Positions 14,101 to 26,316 of a stretch of 64,000 nt of DNA are shown piece by piece. A program made the position numbers and the translations under genes. Each line of letters begins with the position of its first letter. Position 1 is the stretch's first letter. The notes under the pieces are model-generated. The model saw only the letters and a list, made by a program, of their open reading frames with translations, was not told the DNA's origin and did no database searches. Source of the DNA: Chaetorhynchus papuensis. Its lineage: Eukaryota > Chordata > Aves > Passeriformes > Rhipiduridae. Where the stretch lies: the NCBI GenBank assembly GCA_013396525.1, contig VWYX01000407.1, positions 176,158 to 240,157 of the forward strand, given 5' to 3'.

Positions 14101-17100
14101 TTACAAAGTTGTTAAAATATTTATGTCACCCCCTTCTGAAGAGCTCTCATGAAGTCATGTCACATCCCACCCACTCAATCACAACACGGGAAATTGATCC
14201 GTGACCATCAGTGTCACCTCCTAACTGCACCTCATGATGCTGTCACAGCTCATCCCTGACGACAAAATTACTGTCCCTTTTAATACCAGCATCCTACCCA
14301 TGAAGAAACAAATCCAAGAGCTACTGCATCAGCATTAGGCATGGTCCCCAAACATGGGCACTTCTACTTCCTCCAGAGCTTCTTTTGCTGACAGGCTGAC
14401 AGAACAGCTCATTTTCTCAATGGCCTCCAGGTTGTACCCCACGTATGAGTTATTAAATTCACAATACTTTGCAAATTTTGTGTGTTTACAATGCAGACAT
14501 TAAAGTTATCATCCGACTGCACTGGAAAGAGAGTGGAGAGTTGGAAATATTTTAAAACAGCATGGATTTTCTTATTGTACCTATCAACCAAGAGACTACT
14601 CTTATGCTCCAGAAATCATATTTTCTCTTAGTTAGAATTTTCAGTAAACACTTAAAAATCCTTCCTGGGTTGTGAAAGAAACTCCAATCACAACTTCTGC
14701 TGGAGGCTCAAAACAGATTTCTTCGTTACTCAAATCCAAACAATGGTAACGAAACAGACTTACCATTTTTAAAAGGAGTTTAACACCTCAGAAGGCTCAC
14801 AAAAAGGCTACTTAATTTCATCTTAATAAAATGTAGTGCACAGGCTTTGAAACATAGGCAGCCTTGATTCAGGATTCAGAACTCCTGCAAAGACCAAAAG
14901 AAGGTAGAAACCCACCCTCCTCTTCTGGGGCCCAGGGGCAGTATCTGTAGCACCGAATAATGCACTGCTGTCCCATTTCTGATGGTTTCTCACTCAGAAG
15001 GGAAGCAGGTGGCAGGTGAAAGAAGAGGGAAAAGACTGATGCATATAATGACCTTATTGAGTCCTTAAATCTACATTTTCTCTCAAGTAACAGCTATTTC
15101 CCAAATTAATCAAATAAGCAGTAACTAACAGTAGCATGAGGAAAATCAGTTTGTGATTACTATATCAAATTCTGCGCCTTTTACGCTGAATTGCTCAGAA
15201 CCTGGGAAAAATCTGATCTTATGACATGAGATGCTTGAAACTGAAACTAAACAAAACTCAAATAACACTGGCCAGAGGTGGAAAGTTCAAAATGCACATT
15301 AAAGGATCCTGATTCAGATTCCTTCACCTGCAACAAGTGATCTGAATCAAATTTGTAAGAACAGGTAATTCTTGATTTCACTGATGGGAAGGTTAGATAC
15401 AGAGGCAACCTTGAGCATCATATATTCACTTCCAGTTACTATGAGAATTTTCCCAATTTGTAAATGCACAAATGTTTACAGCTAAGTTTGACCTTAAGTT
15501 GGATTGCTTATCAATAGGTACAATTATTAAAATTAAAAGAAAAAATTTAAAAAAAAATCAGATTTGTCCATAACATTCATTCAATTTTTCAATCACTAAT
15601 TTTCAGCAATTGCAGAATGAGACATTTTCCTGAAGTCCTAAGGCTCAGACATCTCAGTTCCCAAACATCACCTGCACCTACAAGCAGCCCTTAGGCACAG
15701 AGTTACATCCTGAACATAACAGAGATTCCTTTTTTTTAAATACATATAGAACTTTCAAACAAAAGCTGTAGTTTTTTGGTCAACACAGCCCAGAATTTCT
15801 AATAAATACAAAAGCAGTTTCCCAAGTTGCTAGAAAGATGGAAACCCCATCTTAATTACAGCTACACTTGCTGAGGAACTTGCACCCTGAGGAATTACAG
15901 ATGTCTTACTGAGACCATATCTTGCTCCATTTTTTCATATAAACATTCACGTGGTATAATCAAGTTTAGATGAATATGATTATGATATTAATTATGAAAG
16001 ATAACATAACAGTCATCAGTCTTCAGGTCTGGTCTACAGTAAATTGGCTGTGTCACTTAAAATTAAAAACTACTGTGAACTGATGCAATAATTATGAGAC
16101 TTTATTTATGTGAGGCCTGAAATTAATTGTGCTAAAACGTACTGATCTCTACATACAGCAGATCTATAACACCTCAAAACTACTGCTACAACTGGTCTTT
16201 CAACAAGTCATGGTCATAATACCTTTAAAATGGAAATGAGATGCAAGCAAATTAATACTAAACCTAATGTAACAAATAAATTCTGAGATCACCATGGCAA
16301 CTTCCATGACATGAAGAGTCTTCCATGGCATGAATTATGTGATAAAATAATTATTACTTTCATTGTGGCAATTCAATATATTTAGAATTGTGACCATACT
16401 CCTTTCCCAAAATATTTCAATGAAGATTACATCTAGAAGATAATTTTATGGTCTCTAATTTCTGAGAGTCAAATAGAATTAATAAGCAAAACCAATAAAA
16501 CTGGGTCAGTGTAAAATGATCTTAGGCTACATATTAGCACATACGTAACATCTAATTCTGGAAAAGAAAAGACAAAAACAAACAGATTCTTCTCTCCCTA
16601 TCCTCTTCCAGGTCTGAGGAACATAATTCCCCTTGAAGTTCTCCCTGCAGTGGTGGGTAGTGATGGATGCACCATATCTTACTAATTTTTCTACACGCCC
16701 TTCTATCAAAAAATGCTTCATGCATTGCTCACACAACAAGTGGACACAGAATTTTAGAGGTTAAGACAATACCAGAGATTGTTTCTCCCTGCTCTGTCTG
16801 AAGTTCTCCTGTGAACCTGTTTAGTCCCTTTGATTCCTGTGTCACACTGGAAACTACTGAGAATTAAGTCTCTTCTGAAGTAAGCCTTCCTCCGACTACA
16901 GGATAGGAGCGTCTACCCATGGACTGATGTCTAACACTGGACACCCAACCTTATATCCAACTGCAGTAGGACATGTTCTGTTTTCCAAAATTTCCAAAAA
17001 TTCCAAATATCTTCTTGATATTTCCTGTTTCACTATTTTCATTCCCCCAATGCCAAAGTTTCTCCATACTTGTAGTCTCTTTCATAAAAGGTAAAAGACT

Positions 17101-19249
17101 CAGCTTGCTCTTCATCCATTCAGTCCTCAAGTATTTTAATATTCTAAGCTTAAGAGGAATGGTTTATGCATATGAATTTACAACTACTTCAGAAATTCCC
17201 CAGCTCTTCCCATTGAACAATTTTTGACTGGTATTTCCTTTCTGTAATTACATAAAACAGAGTAACTCCAACTGTTCCATTATTTTTCCAAAATCTACTT
17301 TAGACTAACAGTCCTGTCATCTAGTTTTAAACTATTTACATTCAAGCCTAATGTTTGCTTAGGATTTCACAAACTCTTGAAATTCACTATTAACGAACTA
17401 AAGCTTTGCTTTTTTTCAATCATTCTACAGTTTCTGGAATGAATTCAAGAAGGGGATTGCTGATTAAAGTGAGTGCAACTTATCTGGGTTTCCATTTATT
17501 TTTTTCTGCAGTTCTTAAATCTTAGATTTATGGCACTCAACATAAGAACCATCTTGATATTGCTTAATATACAGTTCTTGAACACATCTGACCTCATTTG
17601 TCCTCTAACATATTTGTGCTCTTGCTAGACTACTAACAGTTTACAGTTGAAAAAAATAATTACAACTTTTTTCCCACTTTGGCAGTTACAAGAAAATACT
17701 TTTTTTGATATCTAAAAAGCGTTCTTAAATATTTTTTAAGCATTGTTCATATTTTGTCCTCTTTAAAGAATATGTCCAAAATTATTAGCATCTATTGTTT
17801 TCAGCTTTAGATAAGCAGCTCTTTGAAATTCCAAATATATTTGCTGTTTGTTTGCATTATATTCTGTTTGCTAAAAAGCCATCTAAGGTCAAGTCTTGAT
17901 GTTTTCAACTTACTTGTCTGTGATACTCTGTTCTGAAAATCAATTTCTCCTCATTTTCTAAGATCAGGTCTCTGTAACTTTATGACATGTTAGATGCAGA
18001 GTGGAAATAGAAAGTGTGCTTTAGAGCACACCTTGGTATTATCTGCATGAAGTTTCTGCCATTATCACCTGAAGAGAAACCCTGCACTTACACAGCCTTT
18101 TTTCCTCTTGCCCCATTTTAATCTGTAATTATAAGGCAGACTGGAGGCCTGAAGCAATCCCTAAATTATAATCCATCATGCATATTAACTGTTATGACAT
18201 TTTCCCATAAGCAATTAAAGATTGTTTATGCTTATGACTTGTCAGTTCCTTGAACACGGTAATGTCTCTTTTTTGTTGTTTTGGAAGAAAAAATATCCTT
18301 CTTAAAAAACACTGCAAAGTCCTGCTAGCCACCCCACCAGCGGGGTTACTCCAAAGTCAGCAAGTACCAAGCTGACCTCAGGGAACTGACTGGACACCTC
18401 CACCATCTCTCTAAAATTTCTTTCTTACTTCCGGGTGACAGCAAAAATTTTGGAAAGGCCACATGACATTTAGCACTGCAATGACACTTGTCTATATTTC
18501 CCATGGATTTTAGGATGTTCTCTTGCTTACATTATCTAGATCTACTCTGAAATTCTCTCTGTAGCAGCAGTGCCCACCTGGGGTACCGTGTCTGCAGGAG
18601 CTCTTGCTAAGACAATGATGTGCTGCAGCCCAGTGTGTGTCTGCAAGGGGCGTTACAGACATTGCTGGATATCACACAGACACAGCGCAATGGCAAAACA
18701 TGCTAAAAGATAAAACTACAGAAAATACTTTTTTTTTTTCACTTATACATTGATTTTCATTGACCAGATAACTATCTCTCTACTCTATAAATACTAAATG
18801 TGAGACATAAACAGTTTATTAAATAAGTTTTATATACTTATCTGCAGAACTCCAACCAACTTTGATACCTGCCAAGAAGGGACTGAAAGAAATTAATTGC
18901 AAATACCATAAATTGCAATTTTTTTTCACTGTAAGAACAATCTAGGCAGTACCAGGCTTAATGACAGCCCAAGTATATCCCAAGTATATAAAGGATCATG
19001 AGAAATGTCGCTTATATCTCACTTTTCCACTCTGCAGAAGCTGAATAGCTTTTTCTTTCTTTGGGAATATCCAAATGGATATTGGAAGCTAACTTCATGG
19101 TACTAACATGAGAAAAGTGCAGGTTGGTGTTTTTTCTAATTTACATTGTAAATTAATCTACCATGGAACAATCACCATATTTTTTCAGAGCAAGAGATTA
19201 TTAAAGCTTTAAAAATTTATGAAGTTTGTGAAGATCTCAACATACACAT
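11178..19249. other. Unique AT-rich DNA, no gene supported
   Basis: No repeat family is recognised. Several stretches (about 11310-11560, 14000-14130 and 18110-18260) are rich in homeobox-like ATTA and TAAT words and look like conserved non-coding DNA in style. This cannot be shown without an alignment. A short exon-like spot on the minus strand at 11534-11583 is described among the findings. Confidence 0.5.
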
Positions 19250-20348
19250 ACAAAATGGCTGGCACACAGCTCGATAAACACATCATGTGATGAGTGATCA
19301 ACTGGCCCATGGGATGGACACAAACGATTATAGTGAATGGGGTAATATCAGATCATTGACCTCTCACTAGTGGGGTTCTGCAGGGCTCCATCCTCAGCCC
19401 TGTCCTCTTCAACAGCTTCATTACCAACCTGGACACAGGACTGGAAGGGATACTAAGCAAGTTTGAAGGCAACACAAAACTGGGAGGAGCTGTTGACTCC
19501 CTCCAGGAGAGGGTCTCCCTGCAGAGAGACCTTGACAAATTGAAAGGCTGAGCAATCACCAACCATGTGAAGTTCAACAAGGGCAAATGCCAGATTCTAC
19601 ATCTGGGATGGGGCAACCCTCGATGTGTGAACCAGCTGGGGAATGAGATACTGGAAAGCAGTGCCACAGAAAGGGACCTGGGGGTCCTGGTCGATGGCAA
19701 GTTGAACATGAGTCAGCAGTGCCCTGGCAGCCAGGAGGGCCAACCCTGTCCTGGGGGGCATCAGGCACAGCATCACCAGCTGGGCAAGGGAGGGGATTGT
19801 CCTGCTCTGCTCTGCACTGGGGTGGCCTCACCGCGACTGCTGGGGGCAGTTTTGGGTGTCACAATATAAAAAAGACATTAAACTATTGGGGAGTATCCAA
19901 AGGAGGGCTGTGAAGATGGTGAAGGGCCTTGAGGGAAAGCTGTATGAGGAGCAGCTGAGGTCATTTGGTCTGTTCAGCCTGGAGGAGACTGAGGGGAGCC
20001 CTCATTGCAGTTACAACTTCCTTGTGAGGGGAAGTGGAGGGACAGGCACTGATCTCTTCTCTGTGGTGACCAGTGACAGGACCCAAGGGAATGGCCTGAA
20101 GTTGTGTCAGGGGAGGTTTAGGTTGGATATTGGGAAAAGGTTCGTCACCCAGAGGGTGTTTGGGCACTGGAACAGCTCCCCAGGGAAGTGGTCACAGCAC
20201 CAAGCCTGGCAGAGCTCAAAGAAGCGTTTGGACAATGCTCTCAGGCACATGGTGCGACTACTGGGGATGGTGCTGTGCAGGGCCAAGAGTTAGATTTCTA
20301 TGATCCTTGTGGGTGCCATGAACTTCATTTATTCTGTGATTCTGTGAA
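19250..20348 (+). mobile_element. CR1 LINE, 5'-truncated, ORF2 end plus 3' UTR
   Basis: This is one of the two longest CR1 copies in the window, about 1.1 kb. Known for the family: ORF2 encodes an endonuclease and a reverse transcriptase, and the 3' UTR ends in ATTCTRTG octamers. Seen here: a reverse transcriptase stretch with TSGV-Q-GS and PVLFN motifs at about 19365-19415, a region related to VKFNKGKCQ-LHLG at about 19567-19610, the 3' UTR with its long GC-rich blocks, and the end TTATTCTGTGATTCTGTGA. The copy is dead. The catalytic FADD motif reads FEGN (19462-19473), there is an in-frame TGA at 19549-19551, and the frame shifts near 19720. Upstream of about 19350 the match is weaker, so the 5' limit is approximate. 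Confidence 0.9.
19352..19869 (+). pseudogene. Degenerate CR1 ORF2 (reverse transcriptase C-terminal part)
   Basis: This is the coding remnant inside the CR1 copy at 19250-20348. It corresponds to the palm and thumb end of the LINE reverse transcriptase, which in an active element copies its own RNA at a nicked target. Visible landmarks in order are the LTSGVLQGS and SPVLFN motifs, the YADD-box position changed to FEGN (both catalytic aspartates lost), an in-frame stop at 19549-19551, then the FNKGKCQILHLG and ATERDLGVLVDGKLN motifs. Near 19720 the frame shifts, after which the expected continuation lies in another frame. No start codon and no endonuclease domain are present. It is a transposon fossil, not a host gene. 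An apparent 100-residue open frame (19567-19869) is part of it. Confidence 0.85.
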
Positions 20349-21473
20349 AATAGCCTCTCACTGGGAAAAAAAATCTACAGTGTTCAGCTTCTCTTGCAAA
20401 TCTTGCGCCCTTTTATGTGGGCATCTGACTGAGTCCAGTACACTTTATATAAGCAGAACTCACAATTTATACAGATACTGTGCAAGTAAGCAAAATTAAT
20501 ACTAGAACTTCATAATAGAATTTTAGATGTATGAAATCAGCAGAGACACATTTGACCCAGCTGTCCAGTACTGGATGGCACTGCCACCTGCCTTTCTGCC
20601 TGCAGGAAGTCGTGTTCAGTTGGTTTTGATGAATTTTAATAGTCTCTTTTAAATCCTCTTAAAAATGATTGTTCCACTGAGTAGATATTTCAGGCACACG
20701 GGACAGCTGTATTAAATGTTTTTCATTGGGACTTGATTACTTAGAGTACATTGAGTTTTAATGCATCAGCCTCTGTTAACACTCAATTGATAGTATCTTG
20801 ACTTACAATCCAGAGTTATTACAACATGAATTGCAGGGTGCTGAGAGTAAGCCCTGGATTCTGCCATGTAAGTTATCAGAAATTCAATGTTCCTACATAT
20901 CACAGAAGAACAGAAAAATTCCGTATAAAATACAGCTTTATCATACAGCTCAATTTTCAATAGGAAACATTATCTAAAAATAGTGAATAAACATGACACA
21001 TACTAAAGTACAGATGCATGAAATAAAAAAAACATTCCAGCTGTAAAAGTCTTCATCTCTATACAAACCTTTCCAGTGCAGAGAACCACCATGAATTTTA
21101 ATGGATTAGTCCTCCTAGTGAAAGACTTTTGCTTAATTCTCACACCATTAACAGTATTGAATATATGTGCTGCTGCAAAAGGACATTCTAGAAGGATGGC
21201 ACCATCACAGTTCACCACTTTCTGGTTAAGAATGTTTCTCTTTACCATAAGCATTTTCATCTACCAACCATGCTTATATTTCTCCAGTCCAGTACTAACA
21301 TATTCAAGCAGCACTTATTTACAAATTCTAAGTAGCTACTTGTAGTCTCAAATAGCATCACTGTCTTATCAAAGGGAAGATAAAATTGATCTCTAGTTCT
21401 GAAGAGAAACGGCTGAATTGTTAATAAAAAATATATAAAATTTTTATATGTAAGCATGCCAAGAGCTGCTTAT
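20349..21473. other. Unique AT-rich DNA between two CR1 pieces
   Basis: About 1.1 kb without recognised features. Open frames of 85-89 residues on both strands at 21003-21345 overlap each other and show no coding signature. Confidence 0.6.
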
Positions 21474-21800
21474 GGAATCATAGACCCATTAAGGTTAGAA
21501 AAGACCTTTAAGAATATCGAATTCAATTGTTAACCCAGCACTGCCAAGTTCACCACTAAACCATGTCCCTTAGTGCCGCATCTACACATCTTTTAAATAC
21601 ACCTAGGGATGGTGACTCAAACACTACCTTGGGCAGCCTCTTCCAATGTTTCTCAACCCTTCCAGTGGAGACATTTTTCCTAATATTCAATCTAAACCTC
21701 CCCTGTCACAATTTGAGGCCATTTCCATTTCCTTACATGAGAGAAGAGGCTGACCCCCACCTTGCTACAACCTCCTTTCAGGTAATTGTGAGGTGCTTGC
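21474..21800 (-). mobile_element. CR1 LINE 3' end, minus strand
   Basis: The piece starts with the reverse-complement octamer end (GGAATCATAGACC). It runs through typical CR1 3' UTR blocks: the CACTAAACCATGTCCC block, the TTTTTCCTAATATTCAATCTAAACC block and the ‘CAACCTCCTTTCAGGTA’ block. Similarity fades at about 21800. The next 150 bases are unassigned, and then a CR1 ORF1 remnant follows in the same orientation. The two may be parts of one element that lost its ORF2. Confidence 0.88.
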
Positions 21801-21949
21801 ATGGTTTCTAACACATCAATAAGCCTTGTGTCTTTGCTGCCACATGCATCTCCATCCCCTATTTCCACTGAGATGGCAGGCCAAAAGACCTTGCAAGCAC
21901 ACCCTTCTTTGAATATTGGTGTGCTGTTCCCACTCTTATGTCTGTCAAG

Positions 21950-22795
21950 GCAGGTTTTCTTCTCTTCTCTCTTCAAATCTAGTTTAAAACTCTTTCAGTG
22001 ATCCCTGTTAACTCCTGAGCAATGATTCTTTTCCCTCTTTGAGACAAGTGTACCCTCTCTCTTGCCATCAGGCATGGCATCATGCAAACAGATTTGTCAT
22101 CAAAGAGTTGTAGAGAGCCAGTGACACCAGGCTCAGAGACAGGTCTTGGTGTGTTGGGTCTTCCTACTTCTTCCTGCATCGCTCCCTGCAATTGGAAGGA
22201 TAGAGGAAGACACTGCTTGTGCTCCTGATGCCTTAACCAGTCCTCTCAAGGCCCTGAATTCTCTCGTTTGCCCTCAGACATCCTGCTGGGACTTCATAGC
22301 TGCCTATCTGGAAAATCAATAATGATAATAACCTGAGGGCTGTACCAGGGTGAGAAACTTTTTCTTCATGTCTTTAACTGGGGCCCCAGGTAGGCAGCAG
22401 ACTTCTCCAATCTGGTGGCGTTCTGTTCCCTCCAGAAAGGAGGCTCCTGTGAAGAAAATGCATTCTCTTTTTCTACAGAAGGAATTTTCATGCAGGGCCT
22501 AGGCCCACTTGGTAGCCAACACCTCTGTTCTAGATGAACCATCGTGCTCATCATTATTTAGTTCCACTTGCATATGGAACCATTTTCTTCGTGCAAAGGC
22601 ACCTTGAAAGGTGGGGCAGCCCCAGAGGAGACATCAGATGTCTGCTGCATCAGGCAGCAACTTCTAGCCATTGCCCTCTATCCCCTAAGTCTCTGTGTTT
22701 ACCCAATCAACAAAATAATAGAGAATCCTGCACATTGTGCACCCTTTCTGCATGTTGGGCCTGTCTCAGGGAGTGTCTCAGCTGTGAATAGTTAT
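21950..22795 (-). pseudogene. CR1 ORF1 remnant (esterase-like region), minus strand
   Basis: Known for the family: CR1 ORF1 of birds ends in an SGNH-type esterase-like domain with a late D-G-T-H-L-S-Q-R-G-K block. Read on the minus strand, 21979-22067 encodes a segment of the form RVHLSQRGKRIIAQELTG followed by a TAG stop at 21979-21981, which matches that C-terminal block. The usual D-G-T-H appears as E-R-V-H, so the histidine is kept and the aspartate position is now glutamate. Upstream on the same strand (to about 22640) are broken frames resembling the ‘CCLPGARV’ part of the domain (here SAAYLGPQLKT, about 22366-22400). Beyond that is GC-richer sequence that fits the ORF1 context up to about 22795. 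Stops and frameshifts break it throughout. The limits are approximate and the family assignment is from memory of the domain. Confidence 0.65.
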
Positions 22796-25700
22796 ACCAT
22801 TTCATTATACATTGGGCTGCTGCTAGCATCTAAAAGTAATGTAGACATAATTTTCAAGTATTCTTGTAAAGATACTTTTATCTTGGGAAATATTAAACAG
22901 AGAAACACTCATTTCATTGATAAACCATCAAACAAAGTAACCAATAATTTTCTGTGGGATTTTACTTAAACTGAAATGATTCTTTACCTCCTAATTTCCA
23001 AGATAACATTCTCTCCTGTGGGACAGGAAGAGCGAGATGTCAGCATTTGAGCGTCTCAATTGCAGCACTGCACTAATAAAGCCCAAGTCTCACCACTGAC
23101 TTATAAAACAAAACTTTGGATTTTTTATATTATGCTATTTTAAATTGGCATTGATTAAAAATACTTAGCTGACTTACTATGAGGAGCAAAAATGTAATAA
23201 GAAACTATTTCAGGCAAAAATCAATAGTATGTAGTCATCAGAAGAGAATACCAACATTTAAGTCCATTTCCATGACAGGTTTCTTCCTTCTCATATGATA
23301 AAAATAAATTGTATTATCCAGTACCCATTCATCCACTTTCGTTTCCAAATGATTTTTACTTCTTCAAATTTAAAGAAATAGATATCTTCTGTATCCTAGC
23401 TTCAAAAATTTGAGCTGCGAAAAACACAAAATGGCATTTAACTGGAGTGATAGTCCTTGGCTTATACCCTGAGCCATTAGGCTATTACAGAGAAAAGGGA
23501 TGCCATTGATTTACTCCAGTTTCATTTTTAAAGAGCTGAATGAACACTAATTATTTCACTTAAATAAAAAGCCCAGGCCTTTGACAAGTTGGATTTGTTG
23601 CTTTTGAACTGGCATAAAAGCATGTCAGAATTCCAGGCTGAGGTATGAGGGACTCTAGAAGCTCTTTTGGGGAATTACAAGGCTCTTCTACCTCATTATT
23701 TTCCATTTTGACTAGTTCTGTACAATCTCATGCTGAAGTGTAGCAGAGTAATACATCTCACTATTCACCAGTCTGATACTTTAAATACTACTCTGCAATG
23801 CCAATACTCTCCAAGGGCCACATAAGGAGTAGAGGAGTTTTAAATAAATATTCTGCCCTGCTATACTGTCTGTCCAGATCCTTCAAATTCAGTTTTCCAC
23901 TCCACTGCAGAAAATGTGTGGAATTGCTACCTACCTGTGCAGGCTTTGCAGTTCTGTAGCTGCATCACTGCAGATGTTCACCACTTACCGAATAAAATGC
24001 TGTGCTCATTGACTCCAAACAGAATGCAAAAAACTTTCTGGGAAGCAAACTGCTTTCATTACTAAAATTTTACACTTCACTCAAAAATATAAAGTAAATA
24101 GGGACCAGTAGATGATTTCACACATTCTTTGTCTTCATCACACATACCTGTCCTGGATAAATGAAGTAGGGATGGTTCCGCTATAAACTCCTAGCCTTGC
24201 TGACCAAAAAACCCCAACAAGGAGCCAAAAATTTCCCCAGTGTTAATCAGCAAAGCTGCAAGATCTAGAGGTGCTTAAAAGCCACAGCCAAGTAACAAAG
24301 CAAATGTTTTTAAAGACCTTTTAATTAAGACACATTTTAATTAGGACCTTATGTTAATTTTGAAAATCAGTTTTTTGCAATAAAAACACTGCAGAAAAAC
24401 CTGTCAATCTTCACATTTTTGGCATTTACTACCTTTGCAGATTGAGCAAGCCCCATTCAAACTGAATCAAGGAATATTCATAAAAACCCAGGCTGCTGGG
24501 TGGTGAACAAAAAACATTATAATCATCAAAAATTTAGGTGCTTCTCTTTATGCAAAATTGCTTTCTAGCACTAAAAGCTGTCAAGAAGCAATATAGTCAT
24601 AAATGCAAAATAACCAGTGACCCAAGTTTCAGTGTCAACTTCACAGGAAAGTGCACCAAGGGAACGAGCATGCTTCAAAAAATCAGTGGGAACTTGGTAT
24701 TGACAAAACCCTTTCTGTATGCAAACAGGAAATTTTGCAGAATAAATTAATTAAAAAAACTTTACCAGGAAATAACACCAGATTAGTATTTCCACAATCT
24801 ATCTTAAGTGCATGTCAACTTTTGATTTTTTTTCCCTTAAACGAAACTGGCACTTAAAAAAAAAGAACAGTTTTGTTTTAAAAATCTGTTTTTTCAGAGC
24901 AAAATTATATTTATGTAGTCACTGCATCTAGGCCTTAGGGACTGTCAAAATTAGGCTGCCTCCTCCCTTATGAAGCCTTTATTGGTATAAATGAGATGCA
25001 AAGAAATTTATATTAATATTTCTTCCAGCCAAAAGGGCACATCAAGCTGCTTTATTGCTCTTGAAGGAAGAATAAGACATATTTCATCCATTCTCAAAAG
25101 GATATACACATTTTCTATGTATCAGAAGTACTGGCTCTATTTTATGACAAGAGTGGTATATTAACACCTTGCAGCACTAAAGAATGACTGCAAGAGAAAG
25201 AGATCTTGGGCCAAAAAAATCTATCATAACTGTCATTGAAAAAGCCTTTTCCTCTTCTTAGAGCTCCTCCTCTCAAGCTTTGCTTAACTTACATTGAGAC
25301 AAAAATGCTCAAATCAGTATGAGCCATCTTGGACAAATATTAAAATCCTCAGTTTCCAGATTTCCCCAAAACTGATTTACAGCAAACAGTACAAGAATCT
25401 GAATGCCTATGAAACAGTTGGCTTGGAGGCAAAACCAAACAATAGAGACTTGCCATTGAACAATTTCTCCTTAGGCATAAGGCAGATCTCAGAATCTGCA
25501 TTAAATTTATTATTATAATAATAACAATATTGTCTCGGAAATTATTAAACAAATATGGCCTGTTCAACTGAAAATAGGTCCCTTCTCAGTTACTCAGTTT
25601 TCTTCAGAAGGAATGAGACAAAGGAAACTCTTCCATTTCATCTTCTGCCTTCGTTCCACTGGATTTCCTAGCAAAGGAGGACAGTTGCCTCCTCCTCACA

Positions 25701-26221
25701 ATTACTGGCATTAGTACTTTTAAGTGGGATTTAACTCTGGAGCAGGCCCTGCTTTGAACAACTGATTAGTACTACATTGTTTCCAGAATTGCCTTCCAGC
25801 CCGCATCTTTCAAGGCTTCTACTGACCTTTACCAGAAGTAGCCATACCAAATATCACATGAATCTTTCACTTGAAACCTTTCTAGAATCTGCTCTCACCT
25901 GTGTAACCTGATAGATACATATCTTCTCCTACCTGTGGCACTCTTACAGTGTAAGGTACTACATCACCTCATACACTAGAACAGACTTCAAATATTTTGA
26001 ATATAAATTTCCACTGCAAAATGGATTTGATCATTTGTGGGACTTTTCCTGTCCTTAACTGACAGTAAAATTACCAGATTTTTCAGGGACACAGTGTTCA
26101 AGGTCAGGATAGCGCACTCCTATGGTATATGACAATCCAGGTCTACTTGACTCATTTGTTTACTACCAGTTTACATTTCCCTTCCATACTTCATCTATCA
26201 TAAATTCATACTAGCTGGCTA
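22796..26221. other. Unique AT-rich DNA, no gene supported
   Basis: No repeat family is recognised. One exon-like spot on the minus strand (24148-24199) with a good donor sequence is listed among the findings. It is too weak to annotate as a gene. Confidence 0.55.
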
Positions 26222-26316
26222 CAAAAAACAAACCAGACCAACCAACCAAACAAACAAAAAACCATACCAACCAACCACAACCAACCAAAATACAAAACAA
26301 AACAAAACGAAACACC
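26222..26316 (+). repeat. Low-complexity CAAA/CCAA-rich tract
   Basis: About 95 bases made almost only of A and C, with interrupted CCAA, CAAA and CAAAA units (for example ACCAACCAACC and AAAACAAAACAAAA). It is a simple-sequence tract that has diverged by point changes. No function is implied. Confidence 0.85.

Noticed and set aside
21003..21345. Overlapping 85- and 89-residue frames on opposite strands
   Set aside because: There is no coding bias on either strand and the two exclude each other.
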